DNA from: CAVRJC01 sp963721435
GTDB lineage: Bacteria; Actinomycetota; Acidimicrobiia; IMCC26256; DASPTH01
Length of the DNA: 64,000 nt
Assembly (NCBI GenBank): GCA_963721435.1
Contig: CAVRJC010000008.1
Coordinates: 128,428 to 192,427 of the forward strand
Direction: 5' to 3'
Below the pieces are notes generated by a model, which saw nothing but the letters and a program-made list of their open reading frames with translations, ran no database searches and had not been told where the DNA came from. Of the stretch, positions 33,562-42,145 are shown piece after piece (within the stretch, counting starts at the first letter, position 1; every line of letters begins with the position of its first letter). Both the position numbers and the translations under genes were made by a program.

Positions 33562-33960
33562 GTGCGCCGCATCTATCACTTCGAAGAGTCCGAATGGCAC
33601 GTCCCGGTGGCCGCCGGCACGGATCCCGAAGCCGCGGAGGCAGCCGGGAAGTTGGGGACCCGACGCCGGTTCCTCGCGCAGGGCGACGGCGGCTGGTACA
33701 CGCAGGTGGTGAAGATGCCGCCGGGCTTCGAAGCACCCTCGCACAGCCACTCGCACTCCGAGGTGTTCATGGTGATCGAGGGCAGCTGCGAGTTCGACGG
33801 CGAGAAGATGGAGCGCTTCGACCTCACCGTGGTCGAGGCCAACGAGCCGTACGGCTTCGTCGCCGGCCCCGACGGCCTCTCGTTCCTCGTCGTCCGCCAG
33901 GGCGAAGCATCGTTCGCAACCACTTCCTCGGCGGCCGGAGCGGAGCGGGACGCAGAGTGA
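33562..33960 (+). CDS. Cupin-domain protein, paralogue of that at 28307
   Basis: 132 residues from GTG 33562, with AGGAGA 5 bases upstream. GTRRRFLAQGDGGWYTQVV and PSHSHSHSEVFMVIEG align position by position with the 28307 cupin, including the His cluster. The C-terminal tail after SFATTSS is Ala/Glu-rich and encoded by a purine-rich stretch like that in the 24 kb repeat, so the tail may be a later addition. Confidence 0.87.
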   Translation: MRRIYHFEESEWHVPVAAGTDPEAAEAAGKLGTRRRFLAQGDGGWYTQVVKMPPGFEAPSHSHSHSEVFMVIEGSCEFDGEKMERFDLTVVEANEPYGFVAGPDGLSFLVVRQGEASFATTSSAAGAERDAE

Positions 33961-34049
33961 GCTGGCGCAGAGCAGACAGCGAGCGGTGCGCAGGCGGGGT
34001 GCAGAGCGGCCCGCCCCGAAGGGCCAAGAGCGGAAAGCAGGGCTGAGTC
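33961..34049. other. Purine-rich intergenic spacer
   Basis: An 89-base G/A-rich spacer between cupin and D-aminoacylase-like genes with repeated GCAGAGC/CAGAGC words. Together with the end of the cupin gene it shares GAGCGGGACG with the 63-base tandem repeat at 23986-24111 (minus strand). No gene is seen in it. Confidence 0.5.
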
Positions 34050-35777
34050 ATGAGCAACGACACCTACGACCTGATCATCCGCGGCGGGTACGTCGTCGAC
34101 GGCACCGGCGCACCGCGGCGGCGCATCGACGTCGGGATCCGCGACGGCAAGATCGCGACCCTCGCCCATCTCGACGACGCCACCGCGACCGAGGAGATCG
34201 ACGCGACCGGCATGATCGTCGCGCCGGGGATCGTCGACGCGCACACCCACTACGACCCTCAGATCACGTTCGACCCGTACGCGACGATGTCGTGCTTCCA
34301 CGGTGTCACCACTGTGGTCGCCGGGAACTGCGGGTTCTCGGTCGCGCCGTGCAAGCCGCAGGACCGCGAGTTCCTGTCCGGGATCTTCGCCCGCGTCGAG
34401 AACATGGACCCGATCGCGCTCAGCGCGATCACGTGGGACGACTTCACGACGTTCCCCGAGTTCATGGCCAGCCGCGAAGGCAAGCTCGGCGTCAACTTCG
34501 CGTGCTACATCGGACATTCCAACCTGCGGCGCTGGGTGATGGGTGAGGACGCATCGACGCGCGCCGCGACCGACGACGAGATCGCGCAGATGCGGGCGAT
34601 GGTCGCGGAGGCGATGGAAGCGGGCGCTGCGGGCGTCTCCTCCTCGAACGCGCCCACGCACCTCGATCTCGATGACAAGCCCGTGCCCTCGCGGATGGCC
34701 GAGCGGCGCGAGATGCTCGAGCTCGCGGAGGAAGCGGGCAAGGCGGGCGCAGGATCGATCGCGTATCTCCCGTTCAGCGCGATCGGAGGCATCGACGCGA
34801 CCGACGAGGACTACCTCATCGAACTGGGCAAGGTGAGCGGGTACCCCGTGGTGATCCAGGGCCTCGGTGGGCGCAACAAGACCGACGCACCGACGGCCAC
34901 GTGGGAGGCCGCGGTGTCGTTCCTCGACCGTTCGACCGAAGCGGGCGCACCGGTGTTCTCGATGTTGATCGCGCGGCCGTTCGACCGTCCCGTCGTCATC
35001 GACGAGAGCAACTTCCACTACCTCTCGGTCGCCTCGTGGAACGCGATGCTGATGCTCCCGAAGGAGGAGAAGCTCGCGTTGCTCCGCGATCCCGTGGCGC
35101 GCGAGGAGATGCGCACCGCGGTCGAGAACTACAACCGCGACCCTGCCAAGGGCACGACCAACCCACCGCCGCTGTGGACGGCCGTCTACGTCGACGAAGT
35201 GACGCTTCCCGAGCACCAGAAGTTCCAGTCCCGCTCGATTGCCGACGTCGCCGAGGAGCTCGGGAAGACCCCGGCAGACACGATGCTCGACCTCGCGCTC
35301 GAGGAAGATCTCGCCACGCGATTCCGCTGGCGCACCGAGAGCCCCGAGTGGACCGAGGCGGTCGGTGAGGCACAGCGCGACCCGCGCATGATCATCGGCG
35401 TGTCCGACGGTGGTGCGCACCTCGCACGCGACGACGGCGCCGACTGGAGCTCGTACTTCCTCGGCCGGTGGGTGCGCGACCGCAAGGTGTGGAGCCTCGA
35501 GGAGGGCATCCGCCAGATCACGCAGATGCCCGCGGTGTTGGTGGGGCTGTACGACCGCGGTGTCATCAAGCCCGGAGGCCACGCCGACGTGATGATCTTC
35601 GACCCCGAGACCATCGGCCCGTGGAAGAAGGAGTTCGTGCACGACCTCCCGGGCAACGTCGGGCGGTTCAAGGCGTGGGGCAAGGGCGTGCAGGCGACGA
35701 TCGTCAACGGCGAGCCGATCGTGCTGCACGGCGAGCTCACCGGCCGGCTTCCGGGACAGGTGGTGCGCCCCGGATGA
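34050..35777 (+). CDS. N-acyl-D-amino-acid deacylase-like amidohydrolase
   Basis: 575 residues of the amidohydrolase-3 / D-aminoacylase family. Composite domain start LIIRGGYVVDGTGAP, metal motif VDAHTHYDP (H65, H67), signature GNCGFSVAPC, and the catalytic Asp in GVSDGGAHLARDDG. Zinc enzymes of this kind cleave N-acyl or cyclic amide bonds, but many actinobacterial members in catabolic islands have other substrates. Its stop overlaps the ATG of the next amidohydrolase (ATGA). Confidence 0.9.
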   Translation: MSNDTYDLIIRGGYVVDGTGAPRRRIDVGIRDGKIATLAHLDDATATEEIDATGMIVAPGIVDAHTHYDPQITFDPYATMSCFHGVTTVVAGNCGFSVAPCKPQDREFLSGIFARVENMDPIALSAITWDDFTTFPEFMASREGKLGVNFACYIGHSNLRRWVMGEDASTRAATDDEIAQMRAMVAEAMEAGAAGVSSSNAPTHLDLDDKPVPSRMAERREMLELAEEAGKAGAGSIAYLPFSAIGGIDATDEDYLIELGKVSGYPVVIQGLGGRNKTDAPTATWEAAVSFLDRSTEAGAPVFSMLIARPFDRPVVIDESNFHYLSVASWNAMLMLPKEEKLALLRDPVAREEMRTAVENYNRDPAKGTTNPPPLWTAVYVDEVTLPEHQKFQSRSIADVAEELGKTPADTMLDLALEEDLATRFRWRTESPEWTEAVGEAQRDPRMIIGVSDGGAHLARDDGADWSSYFLGRWVRDRKVWSLEEGIRQITQMPAVLVGLYDRGVIKPGGHADVMIFDPETIGPWKKEFVHDLPGNVGRFKAWGKGVQATIVNGEPIVLHGELTGRLPGQVVRPG

Positions 35778-36919
35778 CCTCGACCCTCGACGCTCACGAC
35801 CTGCGCACGTCGACGACGCCCTGGATCTTCGACGCCGACGGCCACATCGTCGAGCCGGTCAGCGTGTTCGACGAGCTGCTGCCCGCGAAGTTCCGCGACT
35901 ACGCGCCACGTGTGATCCAGCACGACGGCTGGTTCGAGTTCCGCTGCGGTGACCGCACCAGCTTCCGCGTCCCCGGCACCGCGGCGTCGCTCGGCGCGCC
36001 CGGGCAGACACCGGTGGTCACCGAGCAGCCGGTTGCAGTGAGCGGCGCCAACCAGCCCGCGCCGCGCCTCGACGACATGACGACCGACCACATCGGCACT
36101 GCCGCGCTGTACCCCACCTACGGGCTGATGATCCAGGGTGTCACCGAACGCGAGCCCGCGCTCGCGCTGTGCCGCGCGATCAACGACTGGGTCGCCGACT
36201 ACTGCGCGCACGATCCCGCCCGGCTCGTCGGCGTCGCGACGCTGCCGATGACCGACGCCGGCGACGCGCTCCGTGAAGCCAAGCGCTGCATCGAGGAGCA
36301 CGGCTTCCGCGGCGCGTGGCGTCGTCCCGAGCACTTCGGGTCACTCCCCCGCCTGCAGGACGAGTCGTACGAGCCACTGTGGTCGTACCTCGAAGACGTC
36401 GACATGCCGTTCGCAGTGCACCCGGGCATCAGCGGGCTGGTCCCCTACGACGAGATCCAGGCGCGCTACGACGATTACTTCAGCCCGCTGCACGCGACAC
36501 ACTTCGTCACACAGCAGATCATGAACCTCACCACGTTCGTCGCGTACGGCATCCTCGAACGCCACCCGCGCCTACGCGTCGCGTTCCTCGAGACCGGCGC
36601 GATGTGGGCGATGTCGTTCGCGCACCGCCTCGACGAGCACCTCGAGCTCTTCGGCTTCGACCGGGGCGCGCTCACGATGAAGCCGTCCGACTACTTCCGC
36701 CGGCAGTGCTTCGTGTCGGTCGAGGAAGTCGAGCCCGGGCTCGGGGTGATGCTCGACGAGTACCCGGACTCGATCGTGTTCTCGTCCGACTACCCGCACG
36801 CCGACGGCATCTTCCCCGGCTCCACCAAGGAGCTGCTGGAGAGCCCGGAGCTGAGCGACGACACCGCCCGGAAGGTGCTGCGCGACAACGCGCTGCGCCT
36901 GTACGGCCTCGACCACTGA
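35774..36919 (+). CDS. Amidohydrolase family protein (PF04909 type)
   Basis: 381 residues. Metal motif IFDADGHIVEP, mid segment MPFAVHPGISG, metal-site region FLETGAMWAMSFAHRLDEHLE, and catalytic Asp in VFSSDYPHADG. It is coupled by ATGA overlap to the D-aminoacylase-like gene and followed 26 bases later by the nitroreductase. All conserved residues are present, so it is expected to be active. Confidence 0.9.
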   Translation: MTSTLDAHDLRTSTTPWIFDADGHIVEPVSVFDELLPAKFRDYAPRVIQHDGWFEFRCGDRTSFRVPGTAASLGAPGQTPVVTEQPVAVSGANQPAPRLDDMTTDHIGTAALYPTYGLMIQGVTEREPALALCRAINDWVADYCAHDPARLVGVATLPMTDAGDALREAKRCIEEHGFRGAWRRPEHFGSLPRLQDESYEPLWSYLEDVDMPFAVHPGISGLVPYDEIQARYDDYFSPLHATHFVTQQIMNLTTFVAYGILERHPRLRVAFLETGAMWAMSFAHRLDEHLELFGFDRGALTMKPSDYFRRQCFVSVEEVEPGLGVMLDEYPDSIVFSSDYPHADGIFPGSTKELLESPELSDDTARKVLRDNALRLYGLDH

Positions 36920-36945
36920 CACTCGTGTCCAGGAGAACTGCGAAC

Positions 36946-37702
36946 GTGAGTGACCCGACCGACCCGAGAGACCCCGCGAACTGGCCCGACACGACCATGT
37001 TCGAGGCCATCTACGGCCTGCGCGCCACCCGCATCTACCGCGACGAGCGGATCCCGAACGACGTGATGGCGAAGATCCTGACCGCGACGACGCGCGCGTG
37101 CAGCTCGGGAAACACGCAACCGTGGGAGTTCGTGCTCGTCACCGACAAGGAGCACAAGCTCCGGCTGCAGGCGATCCTGCGCGACGGCGTACGCCGACGT
37201 CGACGCGCGCCGCGCCCAGACGCCCGAGCAGCTGATCGACGGCGCGGGCCGCCCGGTCACCGGCCACGCGGCGATCGACAACATCCCGAACCTCGGCGCC
37301 ATCGTGTTCGTGTTCTGGAACCCCGACCGCGGGATCCGCATGCAGGGCGAGTACGAGGAGAACCCCGACGGCACGCTGCGGGACCTGGTCAACTTCCCCG
37401 GCGGGCGCGGCTCCAGCGTGTTCCAGGCGTGCCAGAACATGATGTTGTCCGCGTACGCGCTCGGGGTGCAGTCGCTGTTCACGACGTTCTTCGGGCTGTG
37501 CGAGCGTGAGGTCAAGGAGCTCCTGCACGTGCCGCCGCGCATGTTCATCGAGGGCGCGGTGTTCCTCGGCTACGGCGACGAGCCCCTGAACCCACCGAAG
37601 CGGCGCGCGCTGCGCAAGGTCGTCCATCTCAACGACTGGGACGGCCCGTACGACCCGAAGTCCCCCACCGGTGAGCCGCAAACGAGTGAGGTGCCGGCAT
37701 GA
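36946..37702 (+). CDS. Nitroreductase-family flavoprotein (frameshifted)
   Basis: About 251 residues when joined. GTG 36946 follows AGGAGA. Family signatures are LRATRIYRDERIPNDVM, SSGNTQPWEFVLV and, after the break, SSVFQACQNMMLSAYALGVQ. The frame is lost at about 37185-37188, where GACGGCGTAC should read GACGCGTAC; one G too many. FMN-dependent members reduce nitro groups, enones or flavins. Its stop overlaps the next amidohydrolase start (ATGA). Confidence 0.82.
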
Positions 37703-38901
37703 CCATCGAGATCCCCCGCATCGTGTCCGCCGACGACCACGTCGTCGAGCCGCCCGACGTGTTCACCAACCGTCTGCCCGCGAAGTACAAGGAGCTCGGG
37801 CCTCGCGTCGTGCGCAAGCCCGTGGCCGAGATGACGTTCCGGGGCGGCAAGTACGCGTACAAGATGGGCGAGGAGGGCGACGGCCCGCTCGCCGACTGGT
37901 GGATCTACGAAGACCGCGCCATCCCCCACACGCGGCTGTCGGCGTGCGCGGGCTTCTCGCCCGAAGAGGTGCAGGTCGTGCCGATGACGTACGACGAGAT
38001 GCGCCCGGGCTGCTACGAGCAGGGCCCGCGTCTCGACGACATGGACCTCAACCACGTCGAGGCGTCGTTGTGCTTCCCGACGTTCCCGCGCTTCTGCGGT
38101 CAGACGTTCCTCGAAGCGAACGACTGGGAGCTCGCGCTGCTCTGCGTGCAGGCCTACAACGACTGGATGGTCGAGGAGTGGTGCGCCGGTTCGAGTGGGC
38201 GCCTGTTCCCGCTGTGCCTCATCCCGCTGTGGGACCCGCAGCTCGCCGCCGCCGAGGTGCGTCGCAACGCGGCGAGGGGCGTGCGCGCGGTGTGCTTCTC
38301 GGAGATGCCGCCGTTCCTCGGGTTGCCGTCGGTGCACGACCCCAACCGGCACTGGGACCCGTTCGTGGGCGCGTGCGAGGAGACCGGCACCATCATCTGC
38401 ATGCACAGCGGCTCGGGCTCGAAGATGCCGTCGACGTCATCCGACGCGCCGCCGTCGGTGTCGTCCACGCTCACCCACGAGCTCGCGGAGGGCTCGATGG
38501 CCGACTGGCTGTTCTCCGGCCTGCTGGTGCGGTTCCCCGAGGTCGTGATCACGTACTCCGAGGGCCAGATCGGCTGGATCCCCTACATCCTCGAGCGCGC
38601 CGACCGGGTGTGGGAGCACAACCGCGGCTGGAGCGACTCGCGGCACCTGATCCCGGAGCCGCCGTCCACCTACTACTGGGGACGCATCTACGGCTGCTTC
38701 TTCGACGACGCCGCGGGGTTGGCGTCGATCGACGCCATCGGCCCCGACCAGGTGACGTTCGAGACCGACTACCCCCACGCCGACGGCACCTGGCCGCACA
38801 CCAAGGAAGTCGCGGAGAAGCTGTTCACCGGCCTCGACCAGGAGCTGGTGAACAAGATCTGCCGCGACAACGCCCTTCGCCTCTTCGGCAACGTCACGTA
38901 G
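37699..38901 (+). CDS. Amidohydrolase family protein (PF04909 type)
   Basis: 400 residues. Metal motif VSADDHVVEPP, distinctive SLCFPTFPRFCGQ and CMHSGSGSKMP, then YSEGQIGWIPYILERADRVW, and catalytic Asp in FETDYPHADGTWPH. It is a close paralogue of the protein at 42146 along the whole length. Within this subgroup the Cys-containing FPRFCGQ motif is shared. Last gene of the coupled run starting at 32063. Confidence 0.92.
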   Translation: MTIEIPRIVSADDHVVEPPDVFTNRLPAKYKELGPRVVRKPVAEMTFRGGKYAYKMGEEGDGPLADWWIYEDRAIPHTRLSACAGFSPEEVQVVPMTYDEMRPGCYEQGPRLDDMDLNHVEASLCFPTFPRFCGQTFLEANDWELALLCVQAYNDWMVEEWCAGSSGRLFPLCLIPLWDPQLAAAEVRRNAARGVRAVCFSEMPPFLGLPSVHDPNRHWDPFVGACEETGTIICMHSGSGSKMPSTSSDAPPSVSSTLTHELAEGSMADWLFSGLLVRFPEVVITYSEGQIGWIPYILERADRVWEHNRGWSDSRHLIPEPPSTYYWGRIYGCFFDDAAGLASIDAIGPDQVTFETDYPHADGTWPHTKEVAEKLFTGLDQELVNKICRDNALRLFGNVT

Positions 38902-38946
38902 CCTTCGCAACACTGCACCTCGCGGCGCCCGGGCGCCGATGCGAGC

Positions 38947-38995
38947 CAAATGCGCGGGATTTGGAACGCCTGGCGTTACCTATCCCGCGCATTTG
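38947..38995. repeat. Nested inverted repeat
   Basis: Perfect 14-base arms CAAATGCGCGGGAT (38947-38960) and ATCCCGCGCATTTG (38982-38995) enclose a second palindrome AACGCC-T-GGCGTT (38965-38977). It lies 45 bases after the amidohydrolase stop and can form a long two-part hairpin. It may terminate the operon or be a mobile/REP-like element. There is no T-run. Confidence 0.7.
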
Positions 38996-39046
38996 ATCCG
39001 CACTTCCCCGCGACTTCCCCCGTCACTCCGATGACGGAGGTGCGCG

Positions 39047-39950
39047 ATGGACGTCCGCGAGCGAAAGCTCATGCCGCATCGCCGGCGCCAACACGAGCTC
39101 TTCACTCTGCAGCAGGCGCTCGAGGCGGGCTACACGCGACCTGCGGTCAGGCGGCGCGTCGCAGCGGGGACTTGGCTCGAGGTCGAAACGCGTGTGTACA
39201 AAGTCGCGAGCGGGTCACAAGTTGATGCGCGCCGGCTCCTCCTGGCGAGAATCCTGGCCATCGGTGGCGTTGCGTCGGGCGCCAGCGCGGCCGCGCTCTA
39301 CGGGCTCACCCCATTCCCCCGCGAGCCCACGCTCATCCTGCCGCGCACGGCGAGTGTGCGGCCGAGAGGCACCCGACTGACCGACTCGCTTCCCGACAGC
39401 GACCTCACCAACGTCGACGGGATACCGGCGACGCGGCCGGCGCGCACGCTCATCGAACTCGCGGCGACGATTCCGCGCGAGCGCTTCGAGGACGTGCTCG
39501 ACGGAGCGATCGTCGGAAGGCTGGTCACGATGGATCGGCTCGAAAAGCGTGCCCGCGAGCTCCTGGCGCCGAATCGCCCTGGCTGCGTCATCGTGCTCGG
39601 TCTCCTCGCTGATCGTCACCCGGAGGTCGGTCGGGCACGCAACGAGATGGAAGCGAAGGTGCTCCGTGCGCTCGACCGTCTGGGTGCTCCGAGACCGAGG
39701 GTGAACCTCCCCGTCACCCTCCGCGGCGAACGGCGCATCGTCGACTTCGCGTGGGAAGAGCCGAAGATCGCGCTCGAGCTGGATGGCTTCGTGCCGCACT
39801 CCACGCGCCGGGTCTTCGACGACGACCGCGTGCGTCGCAACCTCTTCACCGCCGAAGGCTGGCGCATGTACCACGTGACGAGAGCAGCACTGGCTCGCAG
39901 CTCGCCGCGACGCGCTCAGTTTGGTACTCGAGGCGCTCGGTGTCGCGTGA
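39047..39950 (+). CDS. AbiEi-antitoxin-like plus DUF559 endonuclease-like protein (frameshifted near end)
   Basis: About 300 residues. N-terminal winged-helix of the AbiEi antitoxin type (TLQQALEAGYTRPAVRRRVA), central GASAAALYGLTPFP, and a C-terminal Vsr/DUF559-like PD-(D/E)xK region (RRIVDFAWEEPKIALELDG, then FTAEGWRMYHVT). The last 15 codons are out of frame: at about 39903-39907 one C is extra, after which RDALSLVLEALGVA ends at TGA 39948-39950. ATG 39047 follows GGAGG. Such proteins are common solitary genes in actinobacteria; function is unproven. Confidence 0.75.
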
Positions 39951-39952
39951 AC

Positions 39953-41120
39953 CTACGCCGTGGTGCAGGCGATGACGGGGCCGATGCGGTCGGCGACGGG
40001 TTGGAGCACGTCGAGATCGAAGCGGTAGAACTCGGCGGCGTTGAGCCCGAGCATCTGCCGCGCTTCGACATCGGGGACGCCGTCGACGGCCGCGGCCATC
40101 GCATCCTTGCTGTGCGGCCACGTGCCTTCGGTGTGCGGGTAGTCGGCGCCCCACATCACGCGCCGCGACACCGGCCTCGTCACGCCGTGCCGCATCGCGA
40201 GCTCGACAACATGCTCGCGCCGAACCAGCAGTTGCGGCGCACGTACTCGCCGGGCCGGAGCGGCAGCTCGTTGACGTACGCCTCGCCGACGAGCTGGCGC
40301 GCCGCCGACCCTTCCTCGTGGATCATGTCGTAGAAGTACTCCTGCGCCGCGCAAGCCGTCGAGCACGTTGGTGAACCCCTGCTCGGTGATGACGTAGCGC
40401 AACTCGGGATGGCGTTCGAACACACCGCCCCAGATCATGTGCCACACGTTGCGGTTGGAGAAGAACGTGAACTCGGTGAGGTACACCATCCGGGGCATGC
40501 CCGAGCTCCCAGCCGTAGTCGGGGCTGCCGCTCCCGCCGTGGTGGTTCACCGGCACGTCGAGATCCACGCACGCGGCCCAGATGCGGTCGTAGTCGGCCG
40601 ACCAGATCGGCGGGATCGAGGAGCCGGGCGGGATGCTCGGGAGCAGCACACCGCCGAACAGGCCGGCTTCCTTGGTGCGGGCGATCTCCGCGACCGCGTC
40701 GTCGGGATCGTTGAACAGCAGCTGCGCGATCCCTGCACGCCGACCCGGCACCTCGTTGCAGAAGTCGACGAGCCACCGGTTGTGCGCCTGCAGGCCCGCC
40801 CAGCGTTGCTCGTAGTCCGCGGCGGACGGCGCGCCTGCGACGATGCCGTTGCGCGGGAAGAACGGCGGCACCGTGTTCGGGAAGATCACCTCGGCTGCGA
40901 TGCCGTCGCCCTCGAGGTGCGCGAGCCGCTTGGCACTGTCCCAGTTGCGGTCGGCGTAGACCTCGTCGAGGTCTTCGAACGGGTTGACGAACTCCGCCGC
41001 CCACCGGTCGAAGTCGTCTCGGTATCGCGCGTCGAGGTACTCGCGGTACCCGAGGAGTGGCGCGCCTGCGTGACAGTCGGCCGACACCACCACGTACCGA
41101 TCGTGCTCGTGCTCCGACAT
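39953..41120 (-). CDS. Amidohydrolase family protein (PF04909 type; three frameshifts)
   Basis: About 388 residues when joined. It starts at ATG 41120 after GGGGAG (MSEHEHDRYVVVSADCHAGA). A mid-strand reads VPVNHHGGSGSPDYG, and the catalytic Asp is in MWGADYPHTEGTWPHSK. Breaks lie near 40495-40502, 40345-40352 and 40203-40210; the first two need one base removed, the third one base added. It is a paralogue of the gene at 22205-23464. The cluster of three breaks could mean local poor sequence quality or true inactivation. Confidence 0.75.
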
Positions 41121-41193
41121 GCCACTCCCCTTTGTCGCGCGGCTTCGTGCAGTCGACCACGGGGACGCCGGGCGTCGCCACCTCACTCCCGGT

Positions 41194-41199
41194 TAAGGT
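41194..41199 (+). promoter_or_regulatory. Probable -10 box of VOC-family gene
   Basis: TAAGGT lies 8 bases before ATG 41208. The AAGG within it could also be a weak ribosome site, so the assignment is uncertain. Confidence 0.3.
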
Positions 41200-41207
41200 G
41201 CGCGGCC

Positions 41208-41615
41208 ATGAAGATCCTCGGGTTCAACAGGGTTGAGCTGATCGTGCGCGAAGACGAGATCGACGCCGCGGTCGAGAAGTTCAACCGCCTCCTCGGTACG
41301 CATCTCCCGGAGCCGTTCGTCGTGCCGGGCCAGACGGTGAAGTCGGCGACCGACTTCGACGGCTTCGTCGAGTTCGTCTCCGGCGTGAACGGCGAGGGCC
41401 CGTTCGCGGCCAGAGTCGCCGAGAAGGGCGCAGGCCAGATCGGTCCCCTGGTGTGGGAGGTCGACGACATCGACTCCACGCGCGAGTGGGCGAACGACAA
41501 CGGCGTGACGATCGCCTACGAGTACGAGAGCGAAGACGGAATCCGCCAGCTCATCTTCGACCGCGACGAGTGGTTCGGCTTCACCGTCACGTTCATGCAG
41601 CGCCCGCGCCGCTAG
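41208..41615 (+). CDS. VOC/glyoxalase-superfamily protein
   Basis: 135 residues with two beta-alpha-beta-beta-beta modules: GFNRVELIVREDEIDAAVE starts the first, and GPLVWEVDDIDSTREWANDN starts the second. The usual first metal His is not at the expected place in the first strand, so metal binding may be altered. It overlaps the convergent SnoaL-like gene by 4 bases. Its neighbours are amidohydrolases, where VOC proteins often act as isomerases, epimerases or dioxygenases. Confidence 0.82.
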   Translation: MKILGFNRVELIVREDEIDAAVEKFNRLLGTHLPEPFVVPGQTVKSATDFDGFVEFVSGVNGEGPFAARVAEKGAGQIGPLVWEVDDIDSTREWANDNGVTIAYEYESEDGIRQLIFDRDEWFGFTVTFMQRPRR

Positions 41616-42061
41616 CTCCCGCTGTAGCCGAGGAGCGCGCCCGCTTCCGATCCGACGAGATCGACGAGGTAGCGACGCTCGGTGAAGTGCCACGCGTCGT
41701 TCGCGCGCGCGAACTGGTCGTGGTAGCTGCCCGCCATGATCGCACGCACCGGCTCGTCGGTCGACGTCGACACGAGCAGCACCCAGTACGACCGTGCGAT
41801 CGCAGTGTTACCGGCCTCGTCGACCTCGACGAGCACGTTGGTGTTGACGTGCTTGGAGCGCCGTCCTCCGCTCGTGCGCTCGGCGCGGTTCCCGCCGCGG
41901 TACATCGCGAGCGTCTCGTCGCGGCCGTTCGCGAGCTGTTGGCCGTCGGCGCCGATGATCACACCGTCGCTGAACATGTCGGCCACGCGCTCGATGTCAC
42001 CGGCGTCCATGAGCTCGCAGTAGTGGAACAACAGGTTGCGGATCGCGTCCTCGGAAGTCAT
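41612..42061 (-). CDS. SnoaL-like / NTF2-like protein
   Basis: 149 residues of the cone-shaped NTF2 fold: AIRNLLFHYCELMDAGDIER, then VADMFSDGVIIGADG, ending with FARANDAWHFTERRYLVDLV. Related proteins are ketosteroid isomerase-like, dehydratases or small subunits of ring dioxygenases. No catalytic pair can be assigned with confidence. It is a single gene transcribed away from the amidohydrolase at 42146. Confidence 0.88.
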   Translation of the reverse strand: MTSEDAIRNLLFHYCELMDAGDIERVADMFSDGVIIGADGQQLANGRDETLAMYRGGNRAERTSGGRRSKHVNTNVLVEVDEAGNTAIARSYWVLLVSTSTDEPVRAIMAGSYHDQFARANDAWHFTERRYLVDLVGSEAGALLGYSGS

Positions 42062-42145
42062 GGCGTGATCCTGTTCGCCCTGACCGCCGCGCGCAAGCGG
42101 GCGCCCTGTGAGCGGGGTCGCCGGGCGCCGGCGCGATGCGGCATC

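Noticed and set aside
39047..39950. AbiEi/DUF559 gene as half of a toxin-antitoxin or phage-defence system
   Set aside because: No AbiEii-type nucleotidyltransferase partner or other defence gene is adjacent; such genes are usually solitary in actinobacteria.
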